Assembly: GCA_916610825.1 (NCBI GenBank) | Contig: OU744453.1 | Location: forward strand, 16,557,807 to 16,621,806 | Direction: 5' to 3' | Origin: Haliclystus octoradiatus | Taxonomy: Eukaryota > Cnidaria > Staurozoa > Stauromedusae > Haliclystidae | Length of the DNA: 64,000 nt | Shown: positions 12,001 to 22,275 of the stretch, one piece after another | Position numbering within the stretch: the first letter of the stretch is position 1 | How the letters are laid out: every line of letters begins with the position of its first letter | Notes under the pieces: model-generated | Databases searched by the model: none | What the model was told of the DNA's origin: nothing | The model's input: the letters and a program-made list of their open reading frames with translations, nothing else | Position numbers and translations under genes: made by a program

Positions 12001-13359
12001 ATCCTTCATACATGTATCAAATGTTTACTGTATTATCAATCATCCACTGATTAAATAATCACAATCATATGTAATCATAAGCAATAACATCATACGCCAA
12101 GGAGAAGAAATAAATTGCCGTCACATTGTGCATTTTCTACCAACTGCAGTTGCGATGGAAACATAACAAAACTTCATGGATGTTTCATAGAATATTGATA
12201 ATGTTAATAGGCCTTAATAGCTTCGATGATAAACGTAAATTGACTCTGTTTATTTATTTTATAAATTAGTATGATGTCATGTAATGATCATGAACTATTT
12301 AATACTGCGATTTAATATTATTATTTATAAAATCATCGAATGTGATACTAATCACTGATTGGTTGTTATTGATGTTTGTGTCAGGCTGCGTAAAATCGGA
12401 TAATTACGGGTTTCGTTTTGAAGCCCCAACATGAAACAAGTTAGCAACAGAAACAAATGGCGTTCATATGAAGAAAAGCTTTCATAGATAGAGCGCTTGA
12501 AAATACTCTTTAAATCTAACATTAATAACACAAAACACAATAACTTTGAAACAAAATTGTAAATTAAACATCAATCTATAAAATTCCCTAGATCAATGTT
12601 TCTATTCGTAGTTTATACAGCAGTTTTGTTTTGTTGCTAAACGATAAAGCGGCATATTACGATACGATAAATTTCAGCGTTTAACTGCTCTTTTCTATTA
12701 GTTAATTATAAGAGGGTCCCAGGGCAAGTCATACACGACCGTAGCAAAATATATTCTTGACCACGTTTCTGATCTTTTCCAAACATTTCCTTGGTTTGAT
12801 TTCTATGATTTTCAAATGAAATCTACAGTACACAGAGGAGTGGACATAGTGAGGATGACGGAAATTAACTCTCTCACGAATCAAGAGAAATGTGTATCTA
12901 AAATCGTGGATATGGGAGAACGAAACAGGCAAACATCGGGCCGCGGTATATGCGACACTGTATACTAAGATATAAATTATAAATTGTTCATTATATCTTT
13001 TTGAAGGTCGTCGTTATATCCTGAAATGTTTATTATCAATATACAAAACATTTGAACAATCAGAAATGTTTCACATTATGAATGATTTATATATACGCGA
13101 TTATTGTGTTTGGATACAAAGAACAATGAAACATAAACAAATCAAATCCTTATCATCGATTATACAAACAATAACAATTGAGAAGAATCAATTAAGATTT
13201 GGTATTTATGATTTATTGAAAGCTGGACAAATTGTATGTGATAATGAATGTCATAATGACACTTATGGTACTAGTGACACATCGTCATCTTCATCGAGTG
13301 AAAGTATACTTGATTCCGATGATGACGATGATATTGATGATGTTGAAAATATTACTTAA
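3021..13359 (+). CDS. SHQ1: SHQ1, H/ACA ribonucleoprotein assembly factor (exons for the central and C-terminal part)
   Basis: SHQ1 chaperones dyskerin before H/ACA snoRNP assembly. Visible exons: 3021-3114, 3277-3317, probably 3708-3754, 5720-5779, 6988-7088, 8717-8770, 10209-10332 and 13007-13359 (stop). Their peptides follow the SHQ1-specific domain in order: ADHFECDVIESIL, FSEEEKELLLRLPNKEY, AEILFAYCYDHRTTEGD, SWTITKLSATLSWLE, HRSLCYPLYRNFDLASK, then YILKCLLSIYKTFEQSE and MNDLYIRDYCVWIQR. The tail is Ser/Asp-rich, as in the family. Splice phases agree at every junction if 3708-3754 is accepted; without it the 3317/5720 junction is out of phase. The first visible exon begins mid-codon, so upstream exons with the N-terminal CS domain lie outside the window or were missed. 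Introns hold many mobile elements. The family call is from remembered SHQ1 features, not a search. Confidence 0.93.
3708..3754 (+). other. SHQ1: Probable small SHQ1 exon
   Basis: A strong acceptor (TTTCTATTGCAG) precedes 47 bases ending in GAAG before GTGGCT. The length of 3k+2 is exactly what is needed to carry the reading frame from the exon ending at 3317 to the one starting at 5720. It would add about 15 residues, KSKGFAQYIHKQGKE, to a linker that is shorter in the vertebrate protein as I recall it. The donor is weak, so this is a proposal. Confidence 0.45.
4095..4280. mobile_element. Degraded pogo/Tigger-like MITE
   Basis: It shares CTTATCCGAATTG and GTGCAAGTCAATTTTGCCAA blocks with the better copy at 13423-13608. 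The right end reads GGGTTACATTGTA. It lies in an SHQ1 intron. Confidence 0.55.
4490..4600. repeat. Fragment of GTTCATGAAC palindrome element
   Basis: CAATTCAGGAGTTCATGAAC followed by TTCATGAA palindromes matches the subterminal part of the copy at 7249-7424. It is intronic in SHQ1 and its terminal motifs are mostly lost. Confidence 0.5.
5519..5697. mobile_element. Small TIR element, CAGTGAAACCTG family
   Basis: It starts TA-CAGTGAAACCTGTATATAAC and ends GTAGCAGGTTTGACTTTA, with internal copies of GACCACTATAGACAGGTGG. TA-flanked CAGTG ends suggest a Tc1/mariner-pogo MITE. Related fragments occur near 5044-5290, 6190-6246, 6697-6870, 22554-22700, 29235-29365 and 48475-48915. It ends 23 bases before an SHQ1 exon. 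Confidence 0.6.
5780..6987 (+). other. SHQ1: U12-type AT-AC intron of SHQ1
   Basis: The intron starts ATATCCTTT, the classical AT-AC U12 donor. It ends CTACTCAC with a CCTTAAC branch motif at 6971-6977, eleven bases before the end. Only these borders keep the frame: GAA-T joins AT-CTT, giving NKEY then LLTEREEQ, which matches the family at this place. No GT-AG pair nearby gives an open frame. Confidence 0.85.
7249..7424. mobile_element. Clean copy of the GTTCATGAAC palindrome element
   Basis: This 176-bp element has inverted ends: CCCCTGCAAAAAACAATTCA on the left matches the complement of the right end (CTCAAGAG..GTTTTTCGCAGGAG). TT flanks both sides. Its middle is six TTCATGAA-type palindromes. 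It has no coding capacity and lies in an SHQ1 intron. Confidence 0.75.
7852..8655. mobile_element. TIR element in SHQ1 intron
   Basis: Imperfect inverted repeats of about 100 bp begin AGCCTACGTCCAGACTAAAA on the left and end GGACGCAGGCT on the right. TATATATCTT occurs at both flanks (7842-7851 and 8660-8669), consistent with a 9-10 bp target duplication blurred by AT slippage. The internal 72-codon frame at 8164-8382 has no recognisable family and is probably not a gene. Confidence 0.65.
8803..9135. repeat. Palindrome element fragment with internal inverted repeat
   Basis: TTCATGAA motifs at 8840-8905 are followed by an inverted pair of about 40 bp: AATTGGCACACAGTTTCCTA at 8933-8952 and its near complement ending at 9122. 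The element boundaries are not resolved. It is intronic in SHQ1. Confidence 0.4.
9450..9652. mobile_element. Snap-back repeat carrying a hammerhead-like motif
   Basis: Two arms of about 90 bp (9452-9541 and 9562-9651) are almost perfect inverted copies around an AT-rich centre. Each arm carries a hammerhead-like core; the right arm is the better one. It ends in TTATTATT-type sequence. The structure resembles the terminal regions of Penelope-like elements or their non-autonomous derivatives. Confidence 0.65.
9567..9608 (+). ncRNA. Hammerhead-like ribozyme motif 1
   Basis: The order is that of a type I hammerhead: ACTGT (stem I), CTGATGA, TCGC-AGTA-GCGT (stem II; three pairs plus a U-U next to the core), GAAAC, a five-base loop, GTT as the cleavage triplet, then ACAGT closing stem I. 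Stem III is only two pairs, as in minimal hammerheads of Penelope-like elements. No activity is shown. Confidence 0.65.
9661..10134. mobile_element. Small element with 31-bp inverted ends
   Basis: TATATAGGACTTCTGTTATC (9661-9680, extending to 9691) recurs inverted at 10104-10134. A second hairpin inside (about 9985-10075) is centred on GGCCTAGCGTCTCGGCC. No coding frame. It directly abuts the hammerhead hairpin and lies in an SHQ1 intron. Confidence 0.5.
10480..10630. repeat. Degraded GTTCATGAAC element fragment
   Basis: It contains diverged TTCATGAA motifs (10482, 10528, 10611) without clear ends, in the SHQ1 intron between 10333 and 13006. Confidence 0.4.
11224..12004 (-). mobile_element. 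tRNA-derived SINE, copy 2, interrupted by a TIR element
   Basis: It matches the SINE at 2122-2522 almost base for base. On the minus strand it begins with a tRNA-like head (TTAGCTCAGATGGCAGAGC box A, TGGTTCAAATCCCCCC box B). A 12-bp target duplication, TTCATACATGTA, flanks it (11212-11223 and 12005-12016). An element at 11248-11638 splits its 3' end. Confidence 0.82.
11248..11638. mobile_element. 391-bp TIR element inside the SINE, with tRNA-like core
   Basis: The ends GCAAATTTTTTTTAACAAAC and the complement of GTTAATAAAAATCTGC are inverted, and homology continues through CATGAAGCGCATCCCTGGCC. A perfect 9-bp duplication of SINE sequence, GGTGTCGCC, flanks it (11239-11247 and 11639-11647). 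The core holds a minus-strand tRNA-like stretch (11355-11445) with a perfect box B, GGTTCGAGTCC, and a short CCCTAACCCTAACCCTAA run. Confidence 0.8.
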
Positions 13360-13422
13360 TTAACATTTTATATTTGTCTCTAATTTATTTATCACAACGC
13401 GATCAAAACTATTTTATGCATA

Positions 13423-13608
13423 CAGTGTTACCCGCTTATGTGCAAGTCAAAATTGCCAACGGTTTTCATTGCATTTTATCCAAATTTTTAGTTATCCGAA
13501 ATTGTTTACTAAGGACTTGACCAGAAAATTGTTTAACGGGTTTCAAAGCCAGGTTGCAGATAAGCAGGAATTTCACTTATCCGAATTGCACATAAGCGAG
13601 TTACACTG
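13423..13608. mobile_element. pogo/Tigger-like MITE just after SHQ1
   Basis: This 186-bp element has inverted ends CAGTGTTACCCGCTTATGTG and the complement of CACATAAGCGAGTTACACTG. It is flanked by TA (13421-13422 and 13609-13610) and contains TTATCCGAA motifs typical of Tigger-type ends. It starts 64 bases after the SHQ1 stop, so it may lie in the 3' UTR. Confidence 0.75.
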
Positions 13609-13610
13609 TA

Positions 13611-14250
13611 TATATATAAGCAATAGAAATTGAAATTTTCTACATCTCAATTTCTGATAAAATCAGGATACATCTGTTTAAATCTAGGCCGGATATTCTT
13701 ATTCGTTTATCTCATATAAGGTTAATGATTATTAGATTTATTTATACATATTAATTGGAAATGTTTTTATGTTATGTGTGTTTGCGGTGGTTTTTTGCAA
13801 TTTTCTCGACCATTTCAAAACCAAATGAATCAAATAGCATATTATCTGATAGATAATCGCAAATATCTGTACGTAACATATTTTGTTTAGCTCTTTGCTT
13901 TGCGTACCGAAAGAAAATGTCTTTTCACGCACTGATTTTTTTTTGCTTCTCGGAACCTCTATGCTTCGTTGCGTCGTGTTTCTATGTTTTGCGTGTTTTC
14001 CAATTTCATTTAGAGAATATTCCACATTTATTTTTTATCTTGACAATCAGATAACATCGAAGCTAGTTTTAATTCTGCCAAAATTAGCCTAGCAAAGCGG
14101 GTGTGAGGCATATCGCTAGTACTTTATAAATTTGTTGTTAGCCTCGGCATGTTCTTGAATTTGAGACTACATGTAATATTATAATAATGTAATAATATAA
14201 TATGATATTATAAAATTTATGTTTATCTAATAGCAGATAACATAAGGCTA
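13611..14250. other. Non-coding stretch downstream of SHQ1
   Basis: AT-rich sequence with no recognised family. The opposing frames at 13738-14092 are probably shadows without family features. Confidence 0.4.
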
Positions 14251-14259
14251 TATGTCTTC

Positions 14260-14445
14260 ATTTGACATACGGTAAATAATAATAATATATGGTGAAAGAG
14301 TCAAAGAATACATGCACATTCTTTACTGTTACTTAAGTTTCACGCATTTCACAGCGATCTTCAGACAGATTTTTTACTCAATTGACAAGAAGGTGCATGT
14401 ATTCTTTCACTCTTTCACCATATATTATTATTATATTATAATATA
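14260..14445. mobile_element. Snap-back repeat with hammerhead-like motif 2
   Basis: Outer arms GGTGAAAGAGTCAAAGAATACATGC (position 14291 on) and its complement ending near 14423 form a hairpin. The family resembles the one at 9450-9652, including TTATTATT ends. Confidence 0.6.
14326..14368 (-). ncRNA. Hammerhead-like ribozyme motif 2
   Basis: Minus strand order: CTGT, CTGAAGA, TCGC-loop-GCGT, GAAAC, TTAA, GTA, ACAG. Stem I pairs CTGT with ACAG and stem III is AC/GT. It has the same layout as the motif at 9567-9608, with a longer stem II loop. Confidence 0.62.
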
Positions 14446-14472
14446 AATAAAACAAAGATGTGTCAAGTTTTA

Positions 14473-14512
14473 CCGTGACTCCGAGTTTCGCGCTTGTACT
14501 CTCTTCAGACGG
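14473..14512 (-). ncRNA. Hammerhead-like ribozyme motif 3 (stem I covariation)
   Basis: Minus strand order: CCGT, CTGAAGA, a 12-base stem II region with G-C next to the core, GAAAC, TCGGA, GTC, ACGG. Stem I is CCGT/ACGG here against CTGT/ACAG in motifs 2 and 4, a compensatory change. The cleavage triplet is the canonical GTC. It lies 39 bases from the SINE at 14551. Confidence 0.65.
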
Positions 14513-14550
14513 AATCTATTCTAATGAAAATCAAACCAGCAACTCTTGCA

Positions 14551-14765
14551 GCCTTGGTGTAATGGCTAGGGCGTTAGAACACTGCCTGCAGGGTCTCGGG
14601 TTAAATCCCTGGCCGGAGCACTATAGGTTGGCGTCAGGAAGGGCATCCGGCTATTAAACGCACACAAGCTTCAACATTCTGACTAATTAACCAACCACCC
14701 CGGTGAAAAAGCTGCAAGCTTACCCGGTTTGTGGATAAATGATAAATCCAAAAAAAAAAAATAAT
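14551..14765 (+). mobile_element. tRNA-derived SINE, second family
   Basis: The head GCCTTGGTGTAATGGCTAGG (box A) and GGGTTAAATCCC (box B, about 14599-14609) is tRNA-like. The body has GCGTCAGGAAGGGCATCCGG, a block that recurs in several animal tRNA-SINE families (V-type domain, from memory). It ends in an A-rich tail. Confidence 0.75.
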
Positions 14766-14769
14766 AACA

Positions 14770-15840
14770 GCAGCTCTCAGTACTGTACAATATATACACG
14801 TTTGAAAATTGTTAATATGATTGTTTTAGAGAAAATGTCTATTTCTATTTCCCTTATGCAGCAGTGAGAATCATATAATAATGAAATGAAAGAGAAAATA
14901 TATTGATGACGAAATAGATTATTGATGAAATAATATTAACTCCCTAATTAAATCAAAATTCAATGGAATTGATAAAACATACAAACACTAATACAGGGAA
15001 TTAAACTGACGAAGGATATATAGCCCGAGAGGGGAGATAGATACCATATACGGTACTTTTTTACGGGTGTGCCATTTTGAGAATCTTGATGAGCGTTCCA
15101 GAATTGCAGGTTTTGCTGCAAATGATATCCTAAACTTGCCCGCATAAACTGAATCGATGAATAGTTTGTATGCTAATTTGGCACCTAACAGCTGTATTTG
15201 TGCACAAGCAGGATTTGCCGTTGAAAATCGGAATATTTTGCAGCTTTTAGCCATTATTGATAATTTGATACCCCTAAATTATGTTTTATATAATTTGCCA
15301 GTATGATGCCATATTAGACTCATAAAAATGACACAATATCGTATAGCGAGAATATGGAGGTCTCCAAACTTCATGGTGATAGATAGCCCAATAGTCATGG
15401 GGATATTATCGTTTTATCTAGACGATAACTGATAACTGTTGTAGTATAATGGCATGCTCACCATAGTACAACCGAACCCGTCCTTCCGGACACCTTTCTT
15501 AAGCGGACATCTGCCTTAACCGGACACTTCGATACAATATAAATATGTTAGTTTTTAAAACACGTGGAAAAATCAATACAATGAATGAATGACGAGATAT
15601 AGTCACTATAGTGTCAGTCAGCCCGTGTAAAAAAGCAAACCAAGTAATAGACATGAAATGTCGATAAAATTGAAGAACAAATGCATATGTTGGCGTATTT
15701 GAATACTCTGCGTATAAGATTCTAGTCTCTTTTATAATTGAGCCTCTCTTTTATTTATAACAATAAATAGTTATTGAATTAATTTCTAATACAATATTAC
15801 GTAACAGTCATCTGGCTACCATCATTGTAAAACACTGTCT
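14770..15840. other. Non-coding stretch
   Basis: AT-rich sequence. Overlapping minus-strand frames at 14960-15254 have no recognised family. Near 15470-15530 is a degraded inverted-end fragment (ACAACCGAACCCGTCCTTCC). Confidence 0.35.
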
Positions 15841-15879
15841 CGTCTATGTATATTTTCTTTTTTCTTGTTCTATATCTTA

Positions 15880-16729
15880 GGGTTATATGGACGCACCGAA
15901 CTCAATTCGAAGTAGGTGCGACACCGAATAGCATTAAATTCGCATTTGGGTTTATACAGACGAACCGAATGTCGACGATCTTTAAAAACTGGCCAAAATG
16001 TCACGTGATAGGAAGTAGTTTTCTTGGAATTATACCGCATGGTTTGAAACCAGAGTGTTTTGTTTGCATTATTTTTCATTTTCAGCTATTTTCCGTTCTA
16101 TTTTGTTTGAAACTTGTATGAAGTAGTAATCTCAAAGGTTTGGAAGCATTTTTACGGGAAACAGTTTTTGTTCTAACAAGGCATAGTAGTCAGAGCAAAT
16201 TAAATGCGAATTTCCATTAAAATAACATATTATGATAAAAGCGACTCCAATTCTAGTGCTGATGCATTGTGATTGACTAAAATAAAACGTTTTCAAATGT
16301 TTTAAATAATGATTTTGGAAAACATCAGCTTCCCTGTCAACCATCTTTAAATCATATAAACAAGTCACCATAACAACTTCCCAAAGCGATGTTCTTTCTA
16401 TCGCATTGCCATGGAAAAATCCTTTAAAATAATTTATGATTTGCACATCCCCCGGTTTATTGCCATATAAGGTAGATATAGGAGCTCAGTCACGGCACCG
16501 TGAGTCGAATGTATTTAGTTCGTTGCGATGATAGCTCGCTCGTATAACGCGGCGATGAATTTACGGAGATGAGCTTCGCACGTTAAGGCTTGACGTGCGG
16601 AGCTAGCTTGACGCACTTAATGTTTTTTGAGGAATGTTGATGAACCGAATGGTGCTATACGGAGCGCTATCATGAGATTTAATTCGAATGAAATGAATCA
16701 ATTGAGTTCGGTGCGTCCATATGACCCTA
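15880..16729. mobile_element. TIR element, tandem pair copy 1
   Basis: It starts AGGGTTATATGGACGCACCG and ends with the inverted form CGGTGCGTCCATATGACCCT. About 850 bp and non-coding. It shares most of its sequence with the next element, separated by only ten bases (AGCCTTAGGCT). Confidence 0.8.
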
Positions 16730-16739
16730 GCCTTAGGCT

Positions 16740-17609
16740 AGGGTTATATGGACGCACCGAGCTCAATTCGAATTAGGTGCGACACCGAATAGCATTAAAT
16801 TCGCATTTGGGGTTATACAGACGAACCAAATGTCGACGATCTTTAAAAACTGGCCAAAATGTCACGTGATAGGAAGTAGTTTTCTTGGAATTATACCGCA
16901 TGGTTTGAAACCAAAGTGTTTTGTTTGCATTATTTTTCATTTTCAGCGATTTTTCAGTTCTATTTTGCCTATCTATAGTTTGAAACTTGTATGAAGTAGT
17001 AATCTCGAAGGTTTGCAAGCATTTTTAGGGGAGAAAGTTTTTGTTCTAGCAAGGCATATTACTCAGAGCAAATTAAATGCGAATTTCCATTTAGATAACG
17101 TATTATGATAAAAGCGACCCCAATTCTAGTGCTGATGCATTGTGATGGACTAGAAGAAAGCGTTTTTAAATGCTTTGAATCATGATTTTGGAAAACATCA
17201 CCTTCCCTGTCAGCCATCTTTCAATCATATAAACAAGTCACCATAACAACATCCCAAAAGCGATGTTCTTTCCATCGTATTGCCATGGAAACATCCTTTA
17301 TAATAATTTATGATTTGCACATTCCCCGGTTTATTGCCATATAAGGTAGATATAGGAGCTCAGTCACGGCACCGTGAGTGGAATGTATTTAGTTCGGTGC
17401 GATGATAGCTCGCTCGTATAACGCGGCGATGAATTTAATTCATGGAGAAGAGCTCCGCACGTCAAGGCTTGACGTGCGGAGCTAGCTTGACGCACTTAAT
17501 GTTTTTTGAGGAATGTTGATGAACCGAATGATGTTATACGAAGCGCGCTATCATGAGATTTAATTCGAATGAATGAATCAATTGAGTTCGGTGCGTCCAT
17601 ATAACCCTA
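16740..17609. mobile_element. TIR element, tandem pair copy 2
   Basis: It has the same ends and interior as copy 1. It includes a perfect 33-base palindrome at 17451-17483 (16-base arms AGCTCCGCACGTCAAG around one G) that is degenerate in copy 1 near 16570-16605. The open minus-strand frames shared by both copies are probably incidental. Confidence 0.8.
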
Positions 17610-17726
17610 GCCTTAATCCACCATCGTTACAAATCTCGCTTAATTTTTGTTGAATGTGCCAAAGGAACATACTGCAGCGATCAGTTGCAAACGAACATCG
17701 ATTACAAGCAGACATATTAAATAAAT

Positions 17727-20700
17727 ATGGAGAGCGAAAAAGATATTACGACTTCTGGAGACGCATCTACGAGCGATGTTATTATATTGCCTTCAGACAA
17801 TTCGTCTGAGGAAATGTCACAGTGGATGCTAAATGTCAACAGTTCGTTGCAGGCACTCACTGACACCATGTCTCGCATGAGTAAAATCATCCCTGACCTA
17901 ACCGCAGATAATCGTACAGGTACTGCTGGTATGGCAAGATAGCCGAATCAGATCCGGTTATGGTCCAAACAGAGTGTGCAATGATGCTGAAGATAACACA
18001 TTCTCAGTGTCTGGCCTTCTAAGGAGGACAAACAACAGCATATGAACAACACCGATGAGAATCCCTCTTGTTAAACGAGATCGAACAGGACTATGCCCAG
18101 GTGAAGAACTTTGGGCCTGATATTTCAGCCAAATTGGCTGATATCATAAATAAGCGCTGGTCATCACCAATTCAGCAGGAAAAAACTGAAAGACAAATTG
18201 TCTAAGGCTAGTGCACCAAAAAGTTGTGTGGGGACTTATGCAAAATCAGCATCAGCAACGAGACTTTACGATGTCTTCCATCCAGAAGATAATTACAGCA
18301 GTGGGATCAATATTAGCAAGTTCTACGCAAATTCTTATGCAGAATACGGGTGACATAGATGTTAATACATTGATTAAGACTAACGTTGACGCGTTGGCGT
18401 TATTGGTTTATGCCCAGGTAACAATGAGATAGAGGGGAAGCTATTAGACCGATCTTGAAGAGCAAATGCTCTTCTTTATGTAAACCTGGCAATCCTATTA
18501 CTACACACTTGTTTGGAGATGATTTGGTAGCACAGGTTAATAATGTACGATCGTTAAGCCAGCTAAATGACATCGCTGTAACATCTCAAGGAACATCTGG
18601 CGGCCCGCAATCTGGTAGTGAACATTCGTACCCTTCAAATTCATATCACAAGGATCAGTCTTTTTGTGCAAGGGCTATCGAAAACGCAACCACCAGGGCA
18701 GGGCCAGTACAAACAATTCAACAAGAACTCAACACAGAGTCCAAAGAAAGCTCGACCCAACCAGAGGGGAGGACACCGCTAGAAGAATTACAAGTATATA
18801 ATCGTATTCATTCTGAGAAAGATCTCATGCTATACTTTACACTGGAAGCGTTAAACTCTAAAGTTGGTAATCTCCGCGTATTTGCTGAACGCTGGAAAAC
18901 CATAACATCTGATTTGGATGTATTGGAGTCTGTTACAGGCCTGTACAGAAATTTTATAAATACCACAAAAAGTTTGATCCTCTTGAATGCCAAATGATCA
19001 CTACAGAAATCAATTCTCTGTTAGCTAAAGGGGTTATTGTTCCCTCAAGTCATCAGAATGGTGAATTTATCTCGACTTATTTTTATCACGGGCAAAAAGG
19101 ATGGCTCTAGTAGATTGATTATAAACCTGAAAGGTTTAAATAACAATGTAAAATATTGCCACTTTAAGATAGATACTGTTAATACTGCTACTCGTCTAAT
19201 GAATAGTGGTTGCTTTATGGCCTCAATCGATCTGAAAGATGCCTTCTATACAAAGCAATCTATTTACAAGAGTTGGGACACGCTTTCATGTGCCGCTATC
19301 GTCTCCAATTGGACATATGCCAGTCACGTGATTTTTGGATGCCATCTTTGTTCTTTCGTAAACAGGTTCTGAATCATTTCAAGTCAAACGCGCGAAAAAT
19401 TACAATACAATATGGCTGAAAAAACACACAACATTCTCCTGCACATGCGCACTGTTAAAAACGTGCTCGGGTCCAGGCAAAAAGATACAAAAATGGCAGA
19501 AGTGTCCCAACTCTTGTAAATAGATGGCTCTGCTTCTATACAGTACCGATTGCGGATTCACATCAGAAATTTATTAAATTTGAATGGGGGTGAACAACTC
19601 TTTCAGAATACATGTTTACCTTTTGGCCTATCAATATGCCCAAGAAAATTTACAAAACTATTAAAGGCTCCGCTATCATACCTCCGTTTTATGTCTTTGT
19701 GTTTTGAGAATCTCAAGCAATGCAAATTAGATTGACTAGAGAAAAATGCCATGAAAGTGGGTAAACTATGCACTGACATTCTCAAATCTTACATGCCAGT
19801 CATAAGAGACTTGAGCAAGAGTAATTGGTACCATAACATCTAGTTTCCCAGCCGTTAAATATGGCAAACTGTTCTACCGGTCTGTTGGAGCTGACAAAGA
19901 GTGCAGCCGTGAAATTATCTCACAGGAACTATAACGCCCGCATGCCACTTTCTCAGTCTTCGCGGGATGAGCTAGTGTGGTGGGTATAGATAATGTCCAA
20001 ACTTCTTATAATAATCTATCCAATGGAGATCCCGATTTGACCCTTACAACTGATGCGTCTATGACAGGTTGGGGCTGTTGTCTCCATGGAGACTCAACAG
20101 GGGGTCAGTGGTCATATACAGAAGCCACTGCTCATATTAACTTTCTAGAAACTTTAGCCGTCTGGCTTTCACTTAAATCATACGTTCGTATCATATAGCT
20201 GGTAAACATATTCAAGTTATGGTAGACAATACAACTACAGAGTCTATACTTAATATAATGGGCACTAGCCACTCTCCTAAACTAAATACCCTTGTGAAGT
20301 CTATTTGGTTGTGGTGTTTAGATAACAGGGTGTGGAATACTGTTACACGCATTCGTGGGATCGACAAGGTAGATGCTGACACTCAATCTCGCCAGTCATT
20401 CAATAGCATAGAATGGTCACTAAATGATGATATGTTCAATCTCGCTGTCAATAAGCTAAATATTAAACCGTCTATTGACTTATTCGCGACCAGACTAAAC
20501 TGGAAGGTAACTCGTTGTGTCTCATATAGACCAGACCCTGAGGCTATAGCAGTAAATGCGTTTCATTTGTCATGGTCTAATCATTTATTCTATGCATTTC
20601 CACCATTTAGCCTACTATTGAGGGTTATGCAGAAGGTCTTAACAGAGAATGCAACAGGGGTACTGGTGGTACCATATTGGCCCACCCAGCCTTGGTGGCC

Positions 20701-21780
20701 CCTTCTAACAAGACTACTAATTGCCAAGCCAGTAATATTACCATCTCAATTGGACTTACTATATCTCCCTCAACAACCACACAAATCACACCCACTACTA
20801 CCGTCACTAGAACTTCCCTTCTGTCATGTGTCAGGGAACCACTCATTGCAAAGGGACATTCTGAAACGGCAACCGATGTCGTCATGTCCTCTTGGCGAAG
20901 GTCAACGACAGAACAATATAACACGCACATTACTAGATGGCAATTATTCTGTAGTTCAAGATTGATTTATTTAGTTCGACCCTCTATCAGAAACTTCCTA
21001 GCAACATTTTTCAACCGGGGCCTTAGCAGCACCACCCTGAATACTGCTAGAATACTGCTAGCATTATTGGACTTTCTGATGGCTCAACGTTTGGAAGCCA
21101 TACATTAGTTAGCCGTTTTATGAGGGGCGTGTTCCAGTTAAGACCATCCCTCCCAAGATATGTGTCTACCTGGGACGTGAGTCTAGCTCTCAAATATTTA
21201 TCAACATTACAACCGCTTGAGGAACTTACCTTAAAACTATTAACATTTAAAGTAACCATGCTATTGGCACTTCTATCTGGTCAACGCTGCCAAACATTGT
21301 GTGCACTATCTGTACAAGATATGTGCTTGACAGAGGAAATATGTACACTTAGAACTGTTGCTCTTTCGAAGACCTCTCGACCCTCCGAATCACGTCGGGT
21401 CTTTGGAGTTTAACGCTTATAAGAATGGCCGCTCAGTAGACATAGTATCATGCATTAAACATTACTTACTCGTTACAAACCCGTTACGACAAGGTGAACA
21501 TCAATTATTAATAACGTTCAGTAAACGATTTGTGAGAGCTTCTGCAGATACCGTAGGCAGGTGGATTAAGGATGTTCTGAAATTATCAGGAATTGATACT
21601 CAACAGTTCAAAGCACACAGCACACTGGCTGCCTCCACCTCAAAAGCTAACGCTAATGGTCTTCCGATTACTGACCTGAAGAAGGGAGGTTTGAGTAATT
21701 CAGCCACTTTTGCTGGATTTTATAATAAGCCTATAACTACTGACGATAAGTCAACATTCAATGTTACAGATCTATTATAA
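17727..21780 (+). pseudogene. DIRS-type tyrosine-recombinase retrotransposon (decayed)
   Basis: Domains lie in DIRS order on the + strand but in several frames. A gag-like region at 17727-18997 is followed by reverse transcriptase pieces (19090-19250: INLKGLNNNVKYCHFKIDT, GCFMASIDLKDAF; 19543-19680: CLPFGLSICPRKFTKLLKA). RNase H is at 19977-20200 (LTLTTDASMTGWGCCLHGD). The tyrosine recombinase spans about 20840-21780: ALLSGQRCQTL holds the first Arg and FAGFYNKPI holds the Tyr, but the HxxR box reads HSTL, so its Arg is lost. Stops, frameshifts and a MITE inside the polymerase show it is dead. The 3' inverted region is listed separately. Confidence 0.92.
19253..19533. mobile_element. 281-bp MITE inserted in the DIRS polymerase
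   Basis: Inverted ends share ATCTATTTACAAGAGTTGGG (then ACAC). The insertion splits the polymerase frame and duplicates nine bases of it, TTCTATACA (19244-19252 and 19534-19542). The reading on either side continues the same domain. Confidence 0.88.
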
Positions 21781-21965
21781 CCGATTGCATAATAATACTT
21801 AATATTATTTCTTAATCAGGTCAATGTCATATCTTAACTTGAAGCATTGACAGTCTTTCAAGGGAATTGTTTTACTATTTATGACTATTCTCTAGTCGTC
21901 TCTTGACTCGCAATTCCACACTCTTTCAAATCTCGTTTGATGACACCTTTGTGACAATGGTGACA

Positions 21966-22275
21966 TAGAATTTATAAATTAAACGAGACTTACCTGTAAG
22001 TTGAAGTTTGATTGTAATTCTAGGAACCATGGAACTGCAACTAAGGTGTCACCCACCATTTACATGTCTGTAATTCCAATTGGGTGTGACATGCATACGG
22101 TCTCTCAGTGTCGAGAGACCATCCCACCCATTTTGTGATATTCCTCGCTCTTCCAAGTCTGATCACAGTCTGTTCCATTGGCACATCTCGTTTGATGACA
22201 CCTTAGTTGCAGTTCCATGGTTCCTAGAATTACATTCAAACTTCAACTTACAGGTAATTCTCGTTTAATTTATAA
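21966..22275. repeat. Inverted-repeat 3' region of the DIRS element
   Basis: Arms of about 90 bp (21967-22060 and 22190-22275) are inverted copies that include TAGGAACCATGGAACTGCAA. They enclose a smaller hairpin (GGTCTCTCAGTGTCGAGAGACC near 22100). A complex inverted 3' structure is expected in DIRS elements, which transpose without target duplication. Confidence 0.65.

Noticed and set aside
15870-17018. Minus-strand frames conserved in both tandem TIR elements (15870-16079 and 16773-17018)
   Set aside because: They are conserved because the elements are copies; no family features and no extension to a full protein.
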